A stretch of 11,940 nt of DNA from Oscillospiraceae bacterium (GCA_016302655.1 JAEDNF010000026.1:1-11940), one strand, 5' to 3'; shown: positions 1 to 7,461, numbered from the stretch's first letter. Numbers and translations are program-made. The notes: generated by a model not told the origin, from the letters alone.

Positions 1-132
1 TACGACCACAAATGCAGAGACGCAGCGACGCAAATGACCGTATGCCACCATTTTGAAAAAGGCGGACGAAAACTTTTGTTTTCGCTCTCCTACATCTTTC
101 GTTTATGCCCGCCGCTTCGCCACTCTTGGCGA
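1..132. repeat. Structured 3'-flank of preA, possible interspersed intergenic repeat
   Basis: This covers the 102 bp beyond the preA stop plus the last codons of preA. It contains a perfect 7-bp hairpin (67-73 with 78-84, 4-nt loop), enclosed by a possible GGCGG (61-65)/CCGCC (109-113) pairing. A second perfect 6-bp hairpin (117-122 with 127-132) lies inside the preA 3' end. No T-run directly follows the hairpins on the minus strand, so it is not a clear terminator. A short minus-strand reading frame starts near 50 and runs off the window, but it looks like repeat-derived noise rather than a gene. The mosaic of short hairpins and the off-family PreA C-terminus suggest a dispersed element that has intruded on the gene end. 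Copies elsewhere in the genome cannot be seen from here. Confidence 0.3.
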
Positions 133-1590
133 CTTCGAGATGCACGAAGTGGGGCAAACCGTTGCACAGAGGTGACAGCCTACGCACTTTGCACCGAGAA
201 ATACCGGCTTTGAAGTTGCCTTGTCAAAGTCAAGCGCCTGATGACCTGCGTCGTAGCAGGAGATATAACACCTGCCGCAGCCGATACATTTTGACATATC
301 GAAGATAGGATATGTAACTGTATCTCTGTCAAGGCTTCCTGCGTCGGTCATATTCTTGTTGGCAAGTCCGACTACCTCGTTTATACGGCTGAAGCCTGCG
401 GAAGTGAGCCAGCGTGAAAGTCCGTCAAGCATATCCTCTATTATCCTGTAGCCGTACTGCATTACCGAAGTAGTTACCTGAAGATTAGTACAGCCCATAA
501 GGATAAATTCAAGCCCGTCACGCCATGTTTCTATGCCGCCCATACCGCTTATCTCAACATCTTTCAGTGTGCCGTTGCGCTTCATATCGGAGATAAAACG
601 CAGAGCTATAGGCTTTACCGCCTTGCCCGAATATCCGCCGACCGCCGATTTTCCGTTTATGTCGGGCGTCGGCACAAAGCTGTCGATATCGACATTAGTA
701 ATGCTCTTAACCGTATTTATTGCGGCGATTCCGTCTGCGCCTGCCTGTATTGCCGCTATTGCAGGTATCTCCATATTTGTGATGTTAGGCGTCATCTTTG
801 CGAGTACGGGGAGCTTCGTTCCTCTTTTTGCGGCGGCGGTATAGTGCTCTACCAATTCGGGATTTGTTCCGACATCGCTGCCCATACTGCGGCTTGTCAT
901 CTGAGGGCAGGAGAAATTGCACTCGATGATATCAACGCCTGCCTCTTCGGACAGCCGTGCAAGCTCTGTCCATTCTTCCTCATTCTCGCCCATTATGGAG
1001 GATACTATCACCTTGTTCGGATAGTTCTCTTTCAGCTTTTTCAGAATGGCTAAATTCTCTTCAAGCGGATGGTCGGATATCTGCTCCAGATTCTTAAAGC
1101 CTATATACTGCGTCGATTCTTTGTTCAGAATGTCAAAACGGGGAGATACCTCGTTCATCTTCGCAAAGCCTATGGTCTTGTATACAACGCCTGCCCAGCC
1201 CATATCAAGAGCCTTTGCACACATATCATATCCGCTTGCCACTACAGACGAGGACAGGAAGAACGGGTTCTCACACTTTATGCCGCAGAATGTCATGGAA
1301 AGGTCAGCCTCCGGCTTAACATCCTTTGCGGCAGAAGCTATATATCCTGCCGTCTGCTTTATCTCGACAGGTCTGTCTATCTTTCCTCTTGTGCAGGCGG
1401 CCATGCAGGGTGCGTCACAGTCTTCACAGCCGTTAATATAAGCCTTTGCGCCGTTAAGGTTGTCAAATCGCAGAGAACGGATAAACTTGTCCGGCCTTGC
1501 ACCCTTGGGACAAGCCTTTGTGCACTGAGGTTCGTGGCAAAGAAGACAGCGTGCGCTTTCTTCAATAGCCGTATTTTTTACGAATGGCAT
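103..1590 (-). CDS. preA: Dihydropyrimidine dehydrogenase PreA with extra N-terminal Fe-S domain
   Basis: Predicted to reduce uracil or thymine to the 5,6-dihydro form in the cytoplasm, the first step of reductive pyrimidine catabolism. At 495 aa it is longer than E. coli PreA (about 410). Residues 1-80 form an N-terminal domain with two Fe-S motifs (C15, C18, C23, C27 and C55, C58, C62, C66), like domain I of mammalian DPD and the start of PreT. Residues 100-425 are the FMN barrel: the NFSCP motif (225-229) supplies the expected catalytic Cys228, K265 lies in LAKMTPN, and N292-T293 in INTVKS. The C-terminus has two [4Fe-4S] motifs (C435, C438, C441, C445; C469, C472, C475, C479). There are no FAD or NAD(P) domains. 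The ATG is preceded by AAAAGGAG. It is the last gene of the run seen here, 102 bp after hydA. Confidence 0.93.
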   Translation of the reverse strand: MPFVKNTAIEESARCLLCHEPQCTKACPKGARPDKFIRSLRFDNLNGAKAYINGCEDCDAPCMAACTRGKIDRPVEIKQTAGYIASAAKDVKPEADLSMTFCGIKCENPFFLSSSVVASGYDMCAKALDMGWAGVVYKTIGFAKMNEVSPRFDILNKESTQYIGFKNLEQISDHPLEENLAILKKLKENYPNKVIVSSIMGENEEEWTELARLSEEAGVDIIECNFSCPQMTSRSMGSDVGTNPELVEHYTAAAKRGTKLPVLAKMTPNITNMEIPAIAAIQAGADGIAAINTVKSITNVDIDSFVPTPDINGKSAVGGYSGKAVKPIALRFISDMKRNGTLKDVEISGMGGIETWRDGLEFILMGCTNLQVTTSVMQYGYRIIEDMLDGLSRWLTSAGFSRINEVVGLANKNMTDAGSLDRDTVTYPIFDMSKCIGCGRCYISCYDAGHQALDFDKATSKPVFLGAKCVGCHLCATVCPTSCISKSPRVAKRRA

Positions 1591-1629
1591 AATATCTCTC
1601 CTTTTCCTTCATAAACGCTAACGGTACTC

Positions 1630-1669
1630 AAAAAGCCGCACCACCTGATAAACGGGATAAGTGCAGCTT
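1630..1669 (-). terminator. Terminator-like hairpin between hydA and preA
   Basis: Read on the minus strand, a 9-bp stem (1661-1669 with 1633-1641, including one G-U pair) closes a 19-nt loop and runs into five T residues (1634-1630). It lies in the 102-bp gap between the dihydropyrimidinase stop and the preA ribosome binding site, where no separate promoter is evident. It may be a weak or partial terminator that lowers preA expression relative to upstream genes, or a processing hairpin. The long loop and short T-run argue against strong termination. Confidence 0.5.
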
Positions 1670-1692
1670 CCGATCCGGTTATTCAGCCGGTA

Positions 1693-3054
1693 TTATAAAT
1701 TGCCGCTTGAGCTTCTCTTGATGAACTTGCCCCAGCCACGCTCGCCTAAGAACTCGCCGTCCTTGAACACAAGCTTGCCTCTTGAATAAGTAGCCTCGGG
1801 ATAGCCTTTTACCTTGACGCCCTCCCAGATCGTGTGGTCGCAGTCGCTGTGCATCTTGTCGTTGGTGATGGTAAATTCCTTTTCGGGATCGTAGATAACG
1901 ATATCTGCGTCCTTGCCGACTTCGATTGCGCCCTTTGCGTCACAGCCGAATATCTTTGCAGGATTGTACGAGCAAAGCTCAACCGCCTTGTTGAAGGTTA
2001 TCTTGCCCTCGTTTGCCGCTGACAGCATATAAGGATACATATTCTCGATACCTGCACAGCCGTTGGGGATCTTGGTGAAATCGTCCTTGCCCCAATCCTT
2101 TTCGTATGACTGGAACGGGCAGTGGTCGGTAGCAATAGTCGTGATAAGGCCTTTCTTGATAGCTTCCCACAGAGCAAGTCTGCTCTCTTCGCCCTTCATC
2201 GGAGGCGAGCATACAAAGTTCCTGCCGTCTGCTCTCTTATAAACATCGGAAGTAAACTCAAGGTACTGCGGACAAGTCTCGGCATATATCTCATAACCTT
2301 CGTCTCTTGCTCTCTGTACAGCCTCAACGCCCTCTTTGTTTGCAAGGTGAACGATGTACAGCTTTGAATCAAGACTCTTGGCAAGCTGGATCGCTCTGAT
2401 ATCCGCCTCGCCCTCTACAAATTCGGGACGGCTCATATAGTGATACCATGCGCTTGTCTTGCCTTCAGACAGATAGCGCTCGGTCAGCACGTCGATAAGC
2501 TGTTTGTTCTCGGCGTGTACCGATATCATAGCGCCGCAGGATTTAGCCTTTTCAAGCACTTTGTAGAATACGCCGTCGGTTACACCGAAGTCGTATACCA
2601 TAAATACCTTGAAAGAAGATACGCCGTAGTTTACTGCGTCTTCGATAGTGTCGATAAGTCCGTTTGATACATCCTTTACCGCTACATGAAAAGCATAGTC
2701 AACAGCCGCATCGGGAGCGCACATTGCGTCACGGCGCTTAATAGCGTCAACCATCGATTCGCCGAAATCCTGTAAAATGAAATCAAATACCGTAGTTGTA
2801 CCGCCGCAGGCTGCTGCTCTTGTGCCTGCGTAGTAGTCATCGGAGGAAATCGTTCCGCCGAAAGGCATTGCAAGGTGTGTATGCGCATCAATAGCGCCGG
2901 GAAGCACCATCTTGCCGCTTGCGTCTACTACTGTATCGGCGTTTGTGCCTGCGTCTGCGGTAATAGCCGTTATTTTGCCGTTATCTACGCATACATCGGC
3001 TTTAAAGGTCGCCGTTGGGGTTACGATAGTACCGTTTTTGATTATGAGGTCCAT
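1693..3054 (-). CDS. hydA: Dihydropyrimidinase (D-hydantoinase family)
   Basis: Cyclic amidohydrolase predicted to open dihydrouracil to N-carbamoyl-beta-alanine, the second step of the reductive pathway; the family also acts on hydantoins. At 453 aa it has the usual family length. The binuclear metal site is complete: H58 and H60 in DAHTHL, the carboxylated lysine K149 in FKVFM, H180 in HAEN, H236 in IVHL and D310 in ATDHCPF. Y154, at the position of the substrate tyrosine in D-hydantoinases, is present. The ATG is preceded by a GGAAAGGAAGG ribosome binding site, 18 bp after the aminotransferase stop. Its position between preA and the beta-alanine genes favours dihydropyrimidinase over hydantoinase or allantoinase. 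No N-carbamoyl-beta-alanine amidohydrolase gene accompanies it in this window. Confidence 0.93.
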   Translation of the reverse strand: MDLIIKNGTIVTPTATFKADVCVDNGKITAITADAGTNADTVVDASGKMVLPGAIDAHTHLAMPFGGTISSDDYYAGTRAAACGGTTTVFDFILQDFGESMVDAIKRRDAMCAPDAAVDYAFHVAVKDVSNGLIDTIEDAVNYGVSSFKVFMVYDFGVTDGVFYKVLEKAKSCGAMISVHAENKQLIDVLTERYLSEGKTSAWYHYMSRPEFVEGEADIRAIQLAKSLDSKLYIVHLANKEGVEAVQRARDEGYEIYAETCPQYLEFTSDVYKRADGRNFVCSPPMKGEESRLALWEAIKKGLITTIATDHCPFQSYEKDWGKDDFTKIPNGCAGIENMYPYMLSAANEGKITFNKAVELCSYNPAKIFGCDAKGAIEVGKDADIVIYDPEKEFTITNDKMHSDCDHTIWEGVKVKGYPEATYSRGKLVFKDGEFLGERGWGKFIKRSSSGNL

Positions 3055-3072
3055 ATTTACCTTCCTTTCCGA

Positions 3073-4410
3073 TCATATCATTTTGTCAACTTCGGTCAGA
3101 ACTTCGTCAAGTATTGCAAGGTTCTCTTTGAGTTCCTCTTCTGTGATTATCAGAGGCGGACAAACGAAGATGCAAGCCTCGTGTGAGTATGTATTGAAGC
3201 CTTTTTCCTTAAGCATACCGACTATCTTGCCCATAATGCCCTCGGGATCTTTGCCGAAAGGTACCAAAGGCTCGTGTGTTGCCTTGTTCTTTGTAAGCTC
3301 AACGCAGGAGAAGAGTCCGATATATCTTGCGTCGCCCACGCTCTCATGCTTTGCCTTGATATCTTCAAGCAGAGTGCCGAGCAGTTTGCCTTTTTCCTTG
3401 ACCTTAGGCATGATGTTTTCCTTCTCGTAGAAGTTGAGGCAAGCAACACCTGCCGCACAGCCCAGAGGATGAGCAGAATAAGTAAGTCCGCAGTCAAGCT
3501 TGTGGTCGTCAAAGAAGTCTGCTATCTTCTGACTTACGATGACGCCGCCGAGAGGTGCATAGCCGCAGGTGATACCCTTTGCAAAGGTTATCATATCGGG
3601 CTCGATGCCCCAGTTCTGGCAAGCGAAATATTCGCCTGTTCTGCCCCAGCCTGCCATTACTTCATCGCATACCATCATTATGCCGAATTCATCGCATATC
3701 TTGCGTACGCCCTGTAAGTAGCCTTTGGGAGGAATGATGATACCGTTGGAGCCTGTTACGCTCTCCATAACGATAGCGGCGACTGCATCGGGATTTTCAT
3801 AGATTATCTGGTCACGGAGCTGTCCGAGATAATACTCGGTAGCCTGTTCTTCGCTCTCAAAGGGGAACGGAGCGTGATACAGATAAGGATCGGTGAACTT
3901 TACAAATCCGGGTATACCGGGTTCAAGAGTGTATCTTCTGGGCTCGCCGGTCAGATTTCCTGCGCCGAATGAGCTTCCGTGATATGCACGGTATCTTGAG
4001 AATATCTTATATCTGCCCGTAACGAGCTTTGCTATCTTTATAGCGTTCTCGTTTGCGTCTGCACCGCCCAGAGTAAAGAATACCTTACCCATATTCTTAG
4101 GTGCAACATTAATTACCATCTCGGCAAGCTTTGAACGACAGTCAATAGCGTATGCAGGGCTTATGTAAGCAAGCAGTTCAGCCTGCTCCTTTATGGCGTC
4201 AATGATATCCTTGTTACCGTAGCCGACATTAAGATTTACAAGCTGGCTTGACATATCAGCCATCTTCTTGCCGTCTGCGGTGTAGTAATAGATACCCTCC
4301 GCCTTTTCAACAACTGCGGGATTAATCTTTCCCTGTGTGCTCCATGAATGGAGATTGTACTTCAGAGAGGTTTCCTTTACCTCTTCTGCGTTTTTGAATC
4401 CGTATCTCAT
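3073..4410 (-). CDS. Class III PLP aminotransferase, probable beta-alanine transaminase
   Basis: A fold-type I, class III (omega) aminotransferase of 445 aa, the normal length. PLP lysine is K278 in FAKGITCGYAPLGG, and the cofactor aspartate is D249 in the CDEVMAGWGRTG segment (248-259). G115-G116 and A117 lie in the phosphate-binding LGGADANE motif. The N-terminal HSW motif (21-23) and SSQLVNLNVGYG resemble taurine/beta-alanine:pyruvate aminotransferases. The inferred role is conversion of beta-alanine to malonate semialdehyde, releasing the nitrogen of uracil into glutamate or alanine. This corresponds to the PydD step described for extended reductive pyrimidine pathways in Gram-positive bacteria. 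It starts at an ATG with AAAGGA 9 nt upstream, 27 bp after the alcohol dehydrogenase stop. Substrate specificity cannot be read from sequence; another omega-amino acid is possible, but the pathway context is strong. Confidence 0.88.
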   Translation of the reverse strand: MRYGFKNAEEVKETSLKYNLHSWSTQGKINPAVVEKAEGIYYYTADGKKMADMSSQLVNLNVGYGNKDIIDAIKEQAELLAYISPAYAIDCRSKLAEMVINVAPKNMGKVFFTLGGADANENAIKIAKLVTGRYKIFSRYRAYHGSSFGAGNLTGEPRRYTLEPGIPGFVKFTDPYLYHAPFPFESEEQATEYYLGQLRDQIIYENPDAVAAIVMESVTGSNGIIIPPKGYLQGVRKICDEFGIMMVCDEVMAGWGRTGEYFACQNWGIEPDMITFAKGITCGYAPLGGVIVSQKIADFFDDHKLDCGLTYSAHPLGCAAGVACLNFYEKENIMPKVKEKGKLLGTLLEDIKAKHESVGDARYIGLFSCVELTKNKATHEPLVPFGKDPEGIMGKIVGMLKEKGFNTYSHEACIFVCPPLIITEEELKENLAILDEVLTEVDKMI

Positions 4411-4437
4411 TTTATTTATTCCTTTCTTTGTCCTTTA

Positions 4438-5577
4438 TCAGAAAACACTTCTGTATATCGTTTCTATTTCGCTTACCGTAGGCACTCTGGGGTTGTTCGC
4501 CGTACTGCCTGCCGCAAAAGCGTCCTTTGCAAGCGTCGGTATCTTATCTTCGGTGACGCCCTGAGATGAAAGCAGTTTCGGAAGTCCGGTTTCATCCGCT
4601 ATTGCGGCTATCGCTTCAACCGCCGCAAAGCTTGCTTCGTTTACCGACAATCCCTCAACATTCTCGCCCATTGCTATCGCTATGTCACGGAACTTCTCGG
4701 GACACGACGGGCGGTTATATTCCATTACAGCGCTTAAAAGCATTGCATTTGCCAGTCCGTGAGGAATATGGAACCACGCTCCCAGCGGTCTTGACATTGA
4801 ATGAACAAGCGCTGTAGGCGCACTGCATATCGCTATGCCTGCATATAATGCCGCAAGCAGCATATCCTCTCTTGCCTGCTCATTTCTTCCGTCAAGGACG
4901 GCAGGTATAAGGCTCTTTGAGATAAGCCTTATCGCTTCAAGCGAATACATCTTTGTCATGGGAGAAGCATTTACATTTATATAGCTCTCTATAGCGTGAG
5001 TCAGCGCATCCATACCCGTCGCCGCCGTCATAAAGGGAGGCAGGGACTTTGTTATTTCAAAATCCAGTATAGCCGCTTTCGGAATTATGCCGTCTGACGA
5101 CAGAAGCATCTTTATGTTTCTGTCGGTGTCGGTTATTACCGAATATCTTGTTGCCTCACTTCCCGTACCTGCCGTTGTAGGTATCGCTATGATCGGGATA
5201 GAATCTTTTTTCGGGGCTGTCTTTTCGTAGTCGGTGACTTTTCCTCCGTTTGCAAGGAGCATTCCTATTCCTTTTGCCGCATCAAGAGGACTTCCTCCGC
5301 CTGCCGCAACTATTACATCACAGCCGTTCTCTTTTGCAAACGCCGCACCCTCGTCAACATCTGCCGTTGTGGGATCAGAGCCTACACGGTCATATACCGC
5401 ACAGGAAACTCCGGCTTTTTCAAGGCTCGATACGATAATATCAAGCACTCCGCTTTTTCTCAGCGATCCTTTGCCGCATACAAGCATTGCCTTACTGCCG
5501 TATTTTGCGGCCTGTTCTCCGACGGCGGTCACGGTGCCTTTTCCGTAAATAATCGTCGGAGGTGATCTGAATACCAC
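4438..5577 (-). CDS. Iron-containing alcohol dehydrogenase, probable malonate semialdehyde reductase
   Basis: Group III metal-dependent alcohol dehydrogenase, 379 aa, full length for the family. The nucleotide-binding GGGS motif is at 93-96 with D99. The metal ligands are present: D190 and H194 in DALTHAIE, H259 in ALVHSMS and H273 in FHIPHG. It is predicted to reduce the malonate semialdehyde made by the neighbouring aminotransferase to 3-hydroxypropionate. That would remove a reactive aldehyde and reoxidise NAD(P)H in an anaerobe. The start is GTG at 5577, chosen because GAGGG lies 8 nt upstream and the family N-terminus fits. It follows a 130-bp gap holding two hairpins, so its expression may be set separately from the transporter genes. 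A general alcohol/aldehyde role cannot be excluded by sequence alone. Confidence 0.87.
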   Translation of the reverse strand: MVFRSPPTIIYGKGTVTAVGEQAAKYGSKAMLVCGKGSLRKSGVLDIIVSSLEKAGVSCAVYDRVGSDPTTADVDEGAAFAKENGCDVIVAAGGGSPLDAAKGIGMLLANGGKVTDYEKTAPKKDSIPIIAIPTTAGTGSEATRYSVITDTDRNIKMLLSSDGIIPKAAILDFEITKSLPPFMTAATGMDALTHAIESYINVNASPMTKMYSLEAIRLISKSLIPAVLDGRNEQAREDMLLAALYAGIAICSAPTALVHSMSRPLGAWFHIPHGLANAMLLSAVMEYNRPSCPEKFRDIAIAMGENVEGLSVNEASFAAVEAIAAIADETGLPKLLSSQGVTEDKIPTLAKDAFAAGSTANNPRVPTVSEIETIYRSVF

Positions 5578-5615
5578 TTTTATACCCTCTTTCCTTTGCT
5601 TTTAAAATGTACTTT

Positions 5616-5698
5616 ATCGGGAAAAGCTACAGGGCGGCACAAAACCTTCCGTCCGCCCTGACGCCTTTCCCGATCGCACGAACTACTGCCCGTGCGAT
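5616..5698 (-). other. Two adjoining long hairpins in the DUF523-alcohol dehydrogenase gap
   Basis: The 130-bp intergenic stretch folds almost entirely. On the minus strand the first hairpin pairs 5698-5691 with 5680-5673 (8 bp, 10-nt loop). The second pairs 5674-5666 with 5624-5616 (9 bp), then two more G-C pairs, then an inner 8-bp stem (5660-5653 with 5637-5630) with a 15-nt loop. The two hairpins share two bases (5673-5674), so their end pairs compete. No T-run follows either hairpin, so simple intrinsic termination is unlikely. Possibilities are an RNA processing or stability element, an attenuator that needs a partner, or a palindromic intergenic repeat. Confidence 0.6.
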
Positions 5699-5707
5699 AC
5701 ATAATGA

Positions 5708-6166
5708 TCACTTTTTCAGCTCTTCTATGACTTCATCCATCATATTTTCGCTGAATACCTTGTAGCCTGCTTTTCTCAGATACTCTACCGCAAGTCCCTG
5801 ACCTTCCTTTATCGTATCGGTAAAGGTTCCGTCATAGATATGCGTGCTTCCGCAGGAAGGACTGTCCTCTTTCATAATGCAAAGAGCAACATCGTTTTCC
5901 GTTGCAAGTCTGAGTGCCTCCTTTGCGCCTGCCGTGTATTCTTTGGTGCAGTCGCCGCCTACGCAGCTCATCACCTTATCGCCTACACGCTGGCAGTCCG
6001 GGCGGGGAGTAGGAAGCCCTCCGAACACCTCGGGGCATACCGGTATCAGTCTGCCCTCTTCTTTCCATTTAAGAAACATCGGATGCAGACACGGCGTATC
6101 GCCGTCGTCATAGCGGCAGTGCCAGCCGAAAAGACAGCCGCTTACAAGTATTTTCTTTTCGTTCAT
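5708..6166 (-). CDS. DUF523 (YbbK-like) Fe-S protein, candidate thiouracil desulfidase (TudS-like)
   Basis: Small 152-aa protein covering the whole DUF523 domain. Family landmarks are seen in order: VSGCLFG with C11 and CRYD (17-20), PVCPEVFGGLPTPRP (42-56) with C44, and DSPSCGS (101-107) with C105. C11, C44 and C105 are candidates for the three cysteines that hold the catalytic [4Fe-4S] cluster in the DUF523 enzyme TudS, which converts 2-thiouracil to uracil. The usual Glu after TPRPxx appears to be Gln59 here, and there are extra cysteines (C26, C58, C68, C73, C96). The ATG has AAAGG 8 nt upstream. It lies between the importer and the uracil-degradation enzymes, which fits feeding thiopyrimidines into the pathway. 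The desulfidase function is inference; DUF523 proteins are widespread and few have been characterised. Confidence 0.85.
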   Translation of the reverse strand: MNEKKILVSGCLFGWHCRYDDGDTPCLHPMFLKWKEEGRLIPVCPEVFGGLPTPRPDCQRVGDKVMSCVGGDCTKEYTAGAKEALRLATENDVALCIMKEDSPSCGSTHIYDGTFTDTIKEGQGLAVEYLRKAGYKVFSENMMDEVIEELKK

Positions 6167-6231
6167 ATTTACCGCCTTTCAGAATGTAGAGTTCTTATTT
6201 GCAGTGGATTAATTCGTTTAAGCCGACAAAC

Positions 6232-7380
6232 TTACTTTGTAAACTGGCTCTTCTTGTAGCACAGTACAAGACCGGATCTCTGATATACCTGAGCTACTTC
6301 AACAAGCTCCATGCCGCCTGCGTTTGCGTTGATAAGGTTGGATACCCATGTTACGCCGAAGTCAACAGTACCGTTGTTTACTGCAACTGTCTCGGATACA
6401 TCACCGCCGCCGCTTACGATTTCTACATTAAGACCAACTTCCTTATAGTAACCCTTGTCAAGTGCTACATAATAACCCATGAACTGTGACTGAGGAAGCC
6501 ATTTGAGCTGGATTTTTACATCAGACTTTTCAACAGCGCCGCCGTCATATGTCAGATAATCCTTTGAACGAATGTCGTCAAGGGTAAGTGTCTGGAGCTT
6601 TTCGGCAGCTGTGGCATCATCGATTTTGATGTACTGCTTTGCAAGGTCGAGAGTCTGCTGAATGGCTTCATCATCCATCTGACCTACATTTGCGGCAGGC
6701 ACTGAGTTACCTTTTGTATCTGTAGTAACAAGCTTAGCAACTTCGGAAGCCATATACTTCTGGTGATCAGCAGATACGGAAGAACCGTACTTGAATACTA
6801 TTTCAGCTGCCTCGTCGGGATGCTCACAAGCGTAAACCCAACCTTTCATAGAAGCTGTTGTGAATGCCTTTACAGTATTGGGATTAGCCTCAGCGAAAGC
6901 CTTTGTACAGAAAAGCATATCCTCAAGCATTGCAACGCCTTCATCGTTCATATCGATAACACCGATCTCGTCGCCGTAGCCGTAACCGCCGTCATAGCTG
7001 TTCTTGATAAGACCAAGCTCGTTATATGTCATAGCCGATGCGAGTGTTATTGTATCCTGGTCGATCTGATCCATCGTGAAGTCCATCGTGATATAATCGG
7101 TGGGAAGACCGTATTTTGAGAGCAGAGCCTGGATCTCGTACTCGTTGCCGAGTCCCCAGTTGCCGACTTTGTTTTCGCCTGAAGCCTTCTTGATGATTTC
7201 TTCATCGCTCATAAGGCCTGCACTTTCGGAGCTTTCTGTGCTTGCGTCAGCCGAAGCCTCAGAACCTACCGAGCTTTCTGTGCTTGAAGTGCTTGAAGCG
7301 CTCTCGCTTGAACAAGCGGTAAATGCCGCTGTCAGACAGCTTGCTGCGAGTAAGGCAGCTAAAATTCTTTTGTTTTTCAT
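6232..7380 (-). CDS. NMT1/THI5-like ABC substrate-binding lipoprotein, circularly permuted
   Basis: Extracellular solute-binding lipoprotein of the importer encoded just upstream. The signal peptide is MKNKR plus a hydrophobic stretch, with a lipobox ending at C23; a Ser/Glu/Ala-rich linker spans 24-56. The fold belongs to the pyrimidine/thiamine-precursor group (ThiY, RibY and NMT1 relatives), but the order is rotated. Residues 71-275 (VGNWGLGNEYE, ASAMTYNE, DMNDEGVAML, ASMKGWVYACEHPDEAA, DHQKYM) match what is normally the second part of these proteins. Residues 287-377 (IQLKWLPQSQFMGYYVA, GYYKEVGL, TVDFGVTW, QVYQRSGLVL) match what is normally the mature N-terminus. The old ends are joined by a short linker near 279-286. 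The ATG has AAAGGA 9 nt upstream. The ligand is inferred to be uracil or a related base from its neighbours only. Confidence 0.9.
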   Translation of the reverse strand: MKNKRILAALLAASCLTAAFTACSSESASSTSSTESSVGSEASADASTESSESAGLMSDEEIIKKASGENKVGNWGLGNEYEIQALLSKYGLPTDYITMDFTMDQIDQDTITLASAMTYNELGLIKNSYDGGYGYGDEIGVIDMNDEGVAMLEDMLFCTKAFAEANPNTVKAFTTASMKGWVYACEHPDEAAEIVFKYGSSVSADHQKYMASEVAKLVTTDTKGNSVPAANVGQMDDEAIQQTLDLAKQYIKIDDATAAEKLQTLTLDDIRSKDYLTYDGGAVEKSDVKIQLKWLPQSQFMGYYVALDKGYYKEVGLNVEIVSGGGDVSETVAVNNGTVDFGVTWVSNLINANAGGMELVEVAQVYQRSGLVLCYKKSQFTK

Positions 7381-7422
7381 AGTCTTTCATCCTTTCTTTA
7401 ATATACGGGTTTTAGTTTTTTA

Positions 7423-7445
7423 CCGCCGTATCATCTCTGCGGCGG
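7423..7445 (-). other. GC-rich hairpin between permease and binding-protein genes
   Basis: A perfect 6-bp all-GC stem (7440-7445 with 7423-7428, 11-nt loop) sits in the 81-bp gap upstream of the binding-protein gene. On the minus strand it is followed by an A-rich, not T-rich, stretch, so it is not an intrinsic terminator. In its position it could protect the 5' end of a processed mRNA and raise the amount of binding protein relative to the permeases. That role is inference. Confidence 0.45.
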
Positions 7446-7461
7446 ATCTATCTGAAACCGC

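Noticed and set aside
1..51. A minus-strand reading frame starting near 50 and running off the window edge.
   Set aside because: It is short, has no ribosome binding site, and lies in a probable repeat; it was not called as a gene.
870..910. Apparent loss of the PreA catalytic cysteine, because MGSDVGT (236-242) has Val where mammalian DPD has GLACG.
   Set aside because: The catalytic cysteine of this family lies in the NxSCP motif, and this is intact (N225, S227, C228), so the active site looks normal.
1069..1614. Long plus-strand frames opposite preA and others opposite the catabolic genes (for example 9244-9909).
   Set aside because: They are antisense shadows of well-supported genes, with no family resemblance or ribosome binding sites.
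5616..5698. A standard intrinsic terminator after the DUF523 gene.
   Set aside because: The stems are long, but neither is followed by a T-run on the minus strand, and no promoter is evident for the genes downstream.
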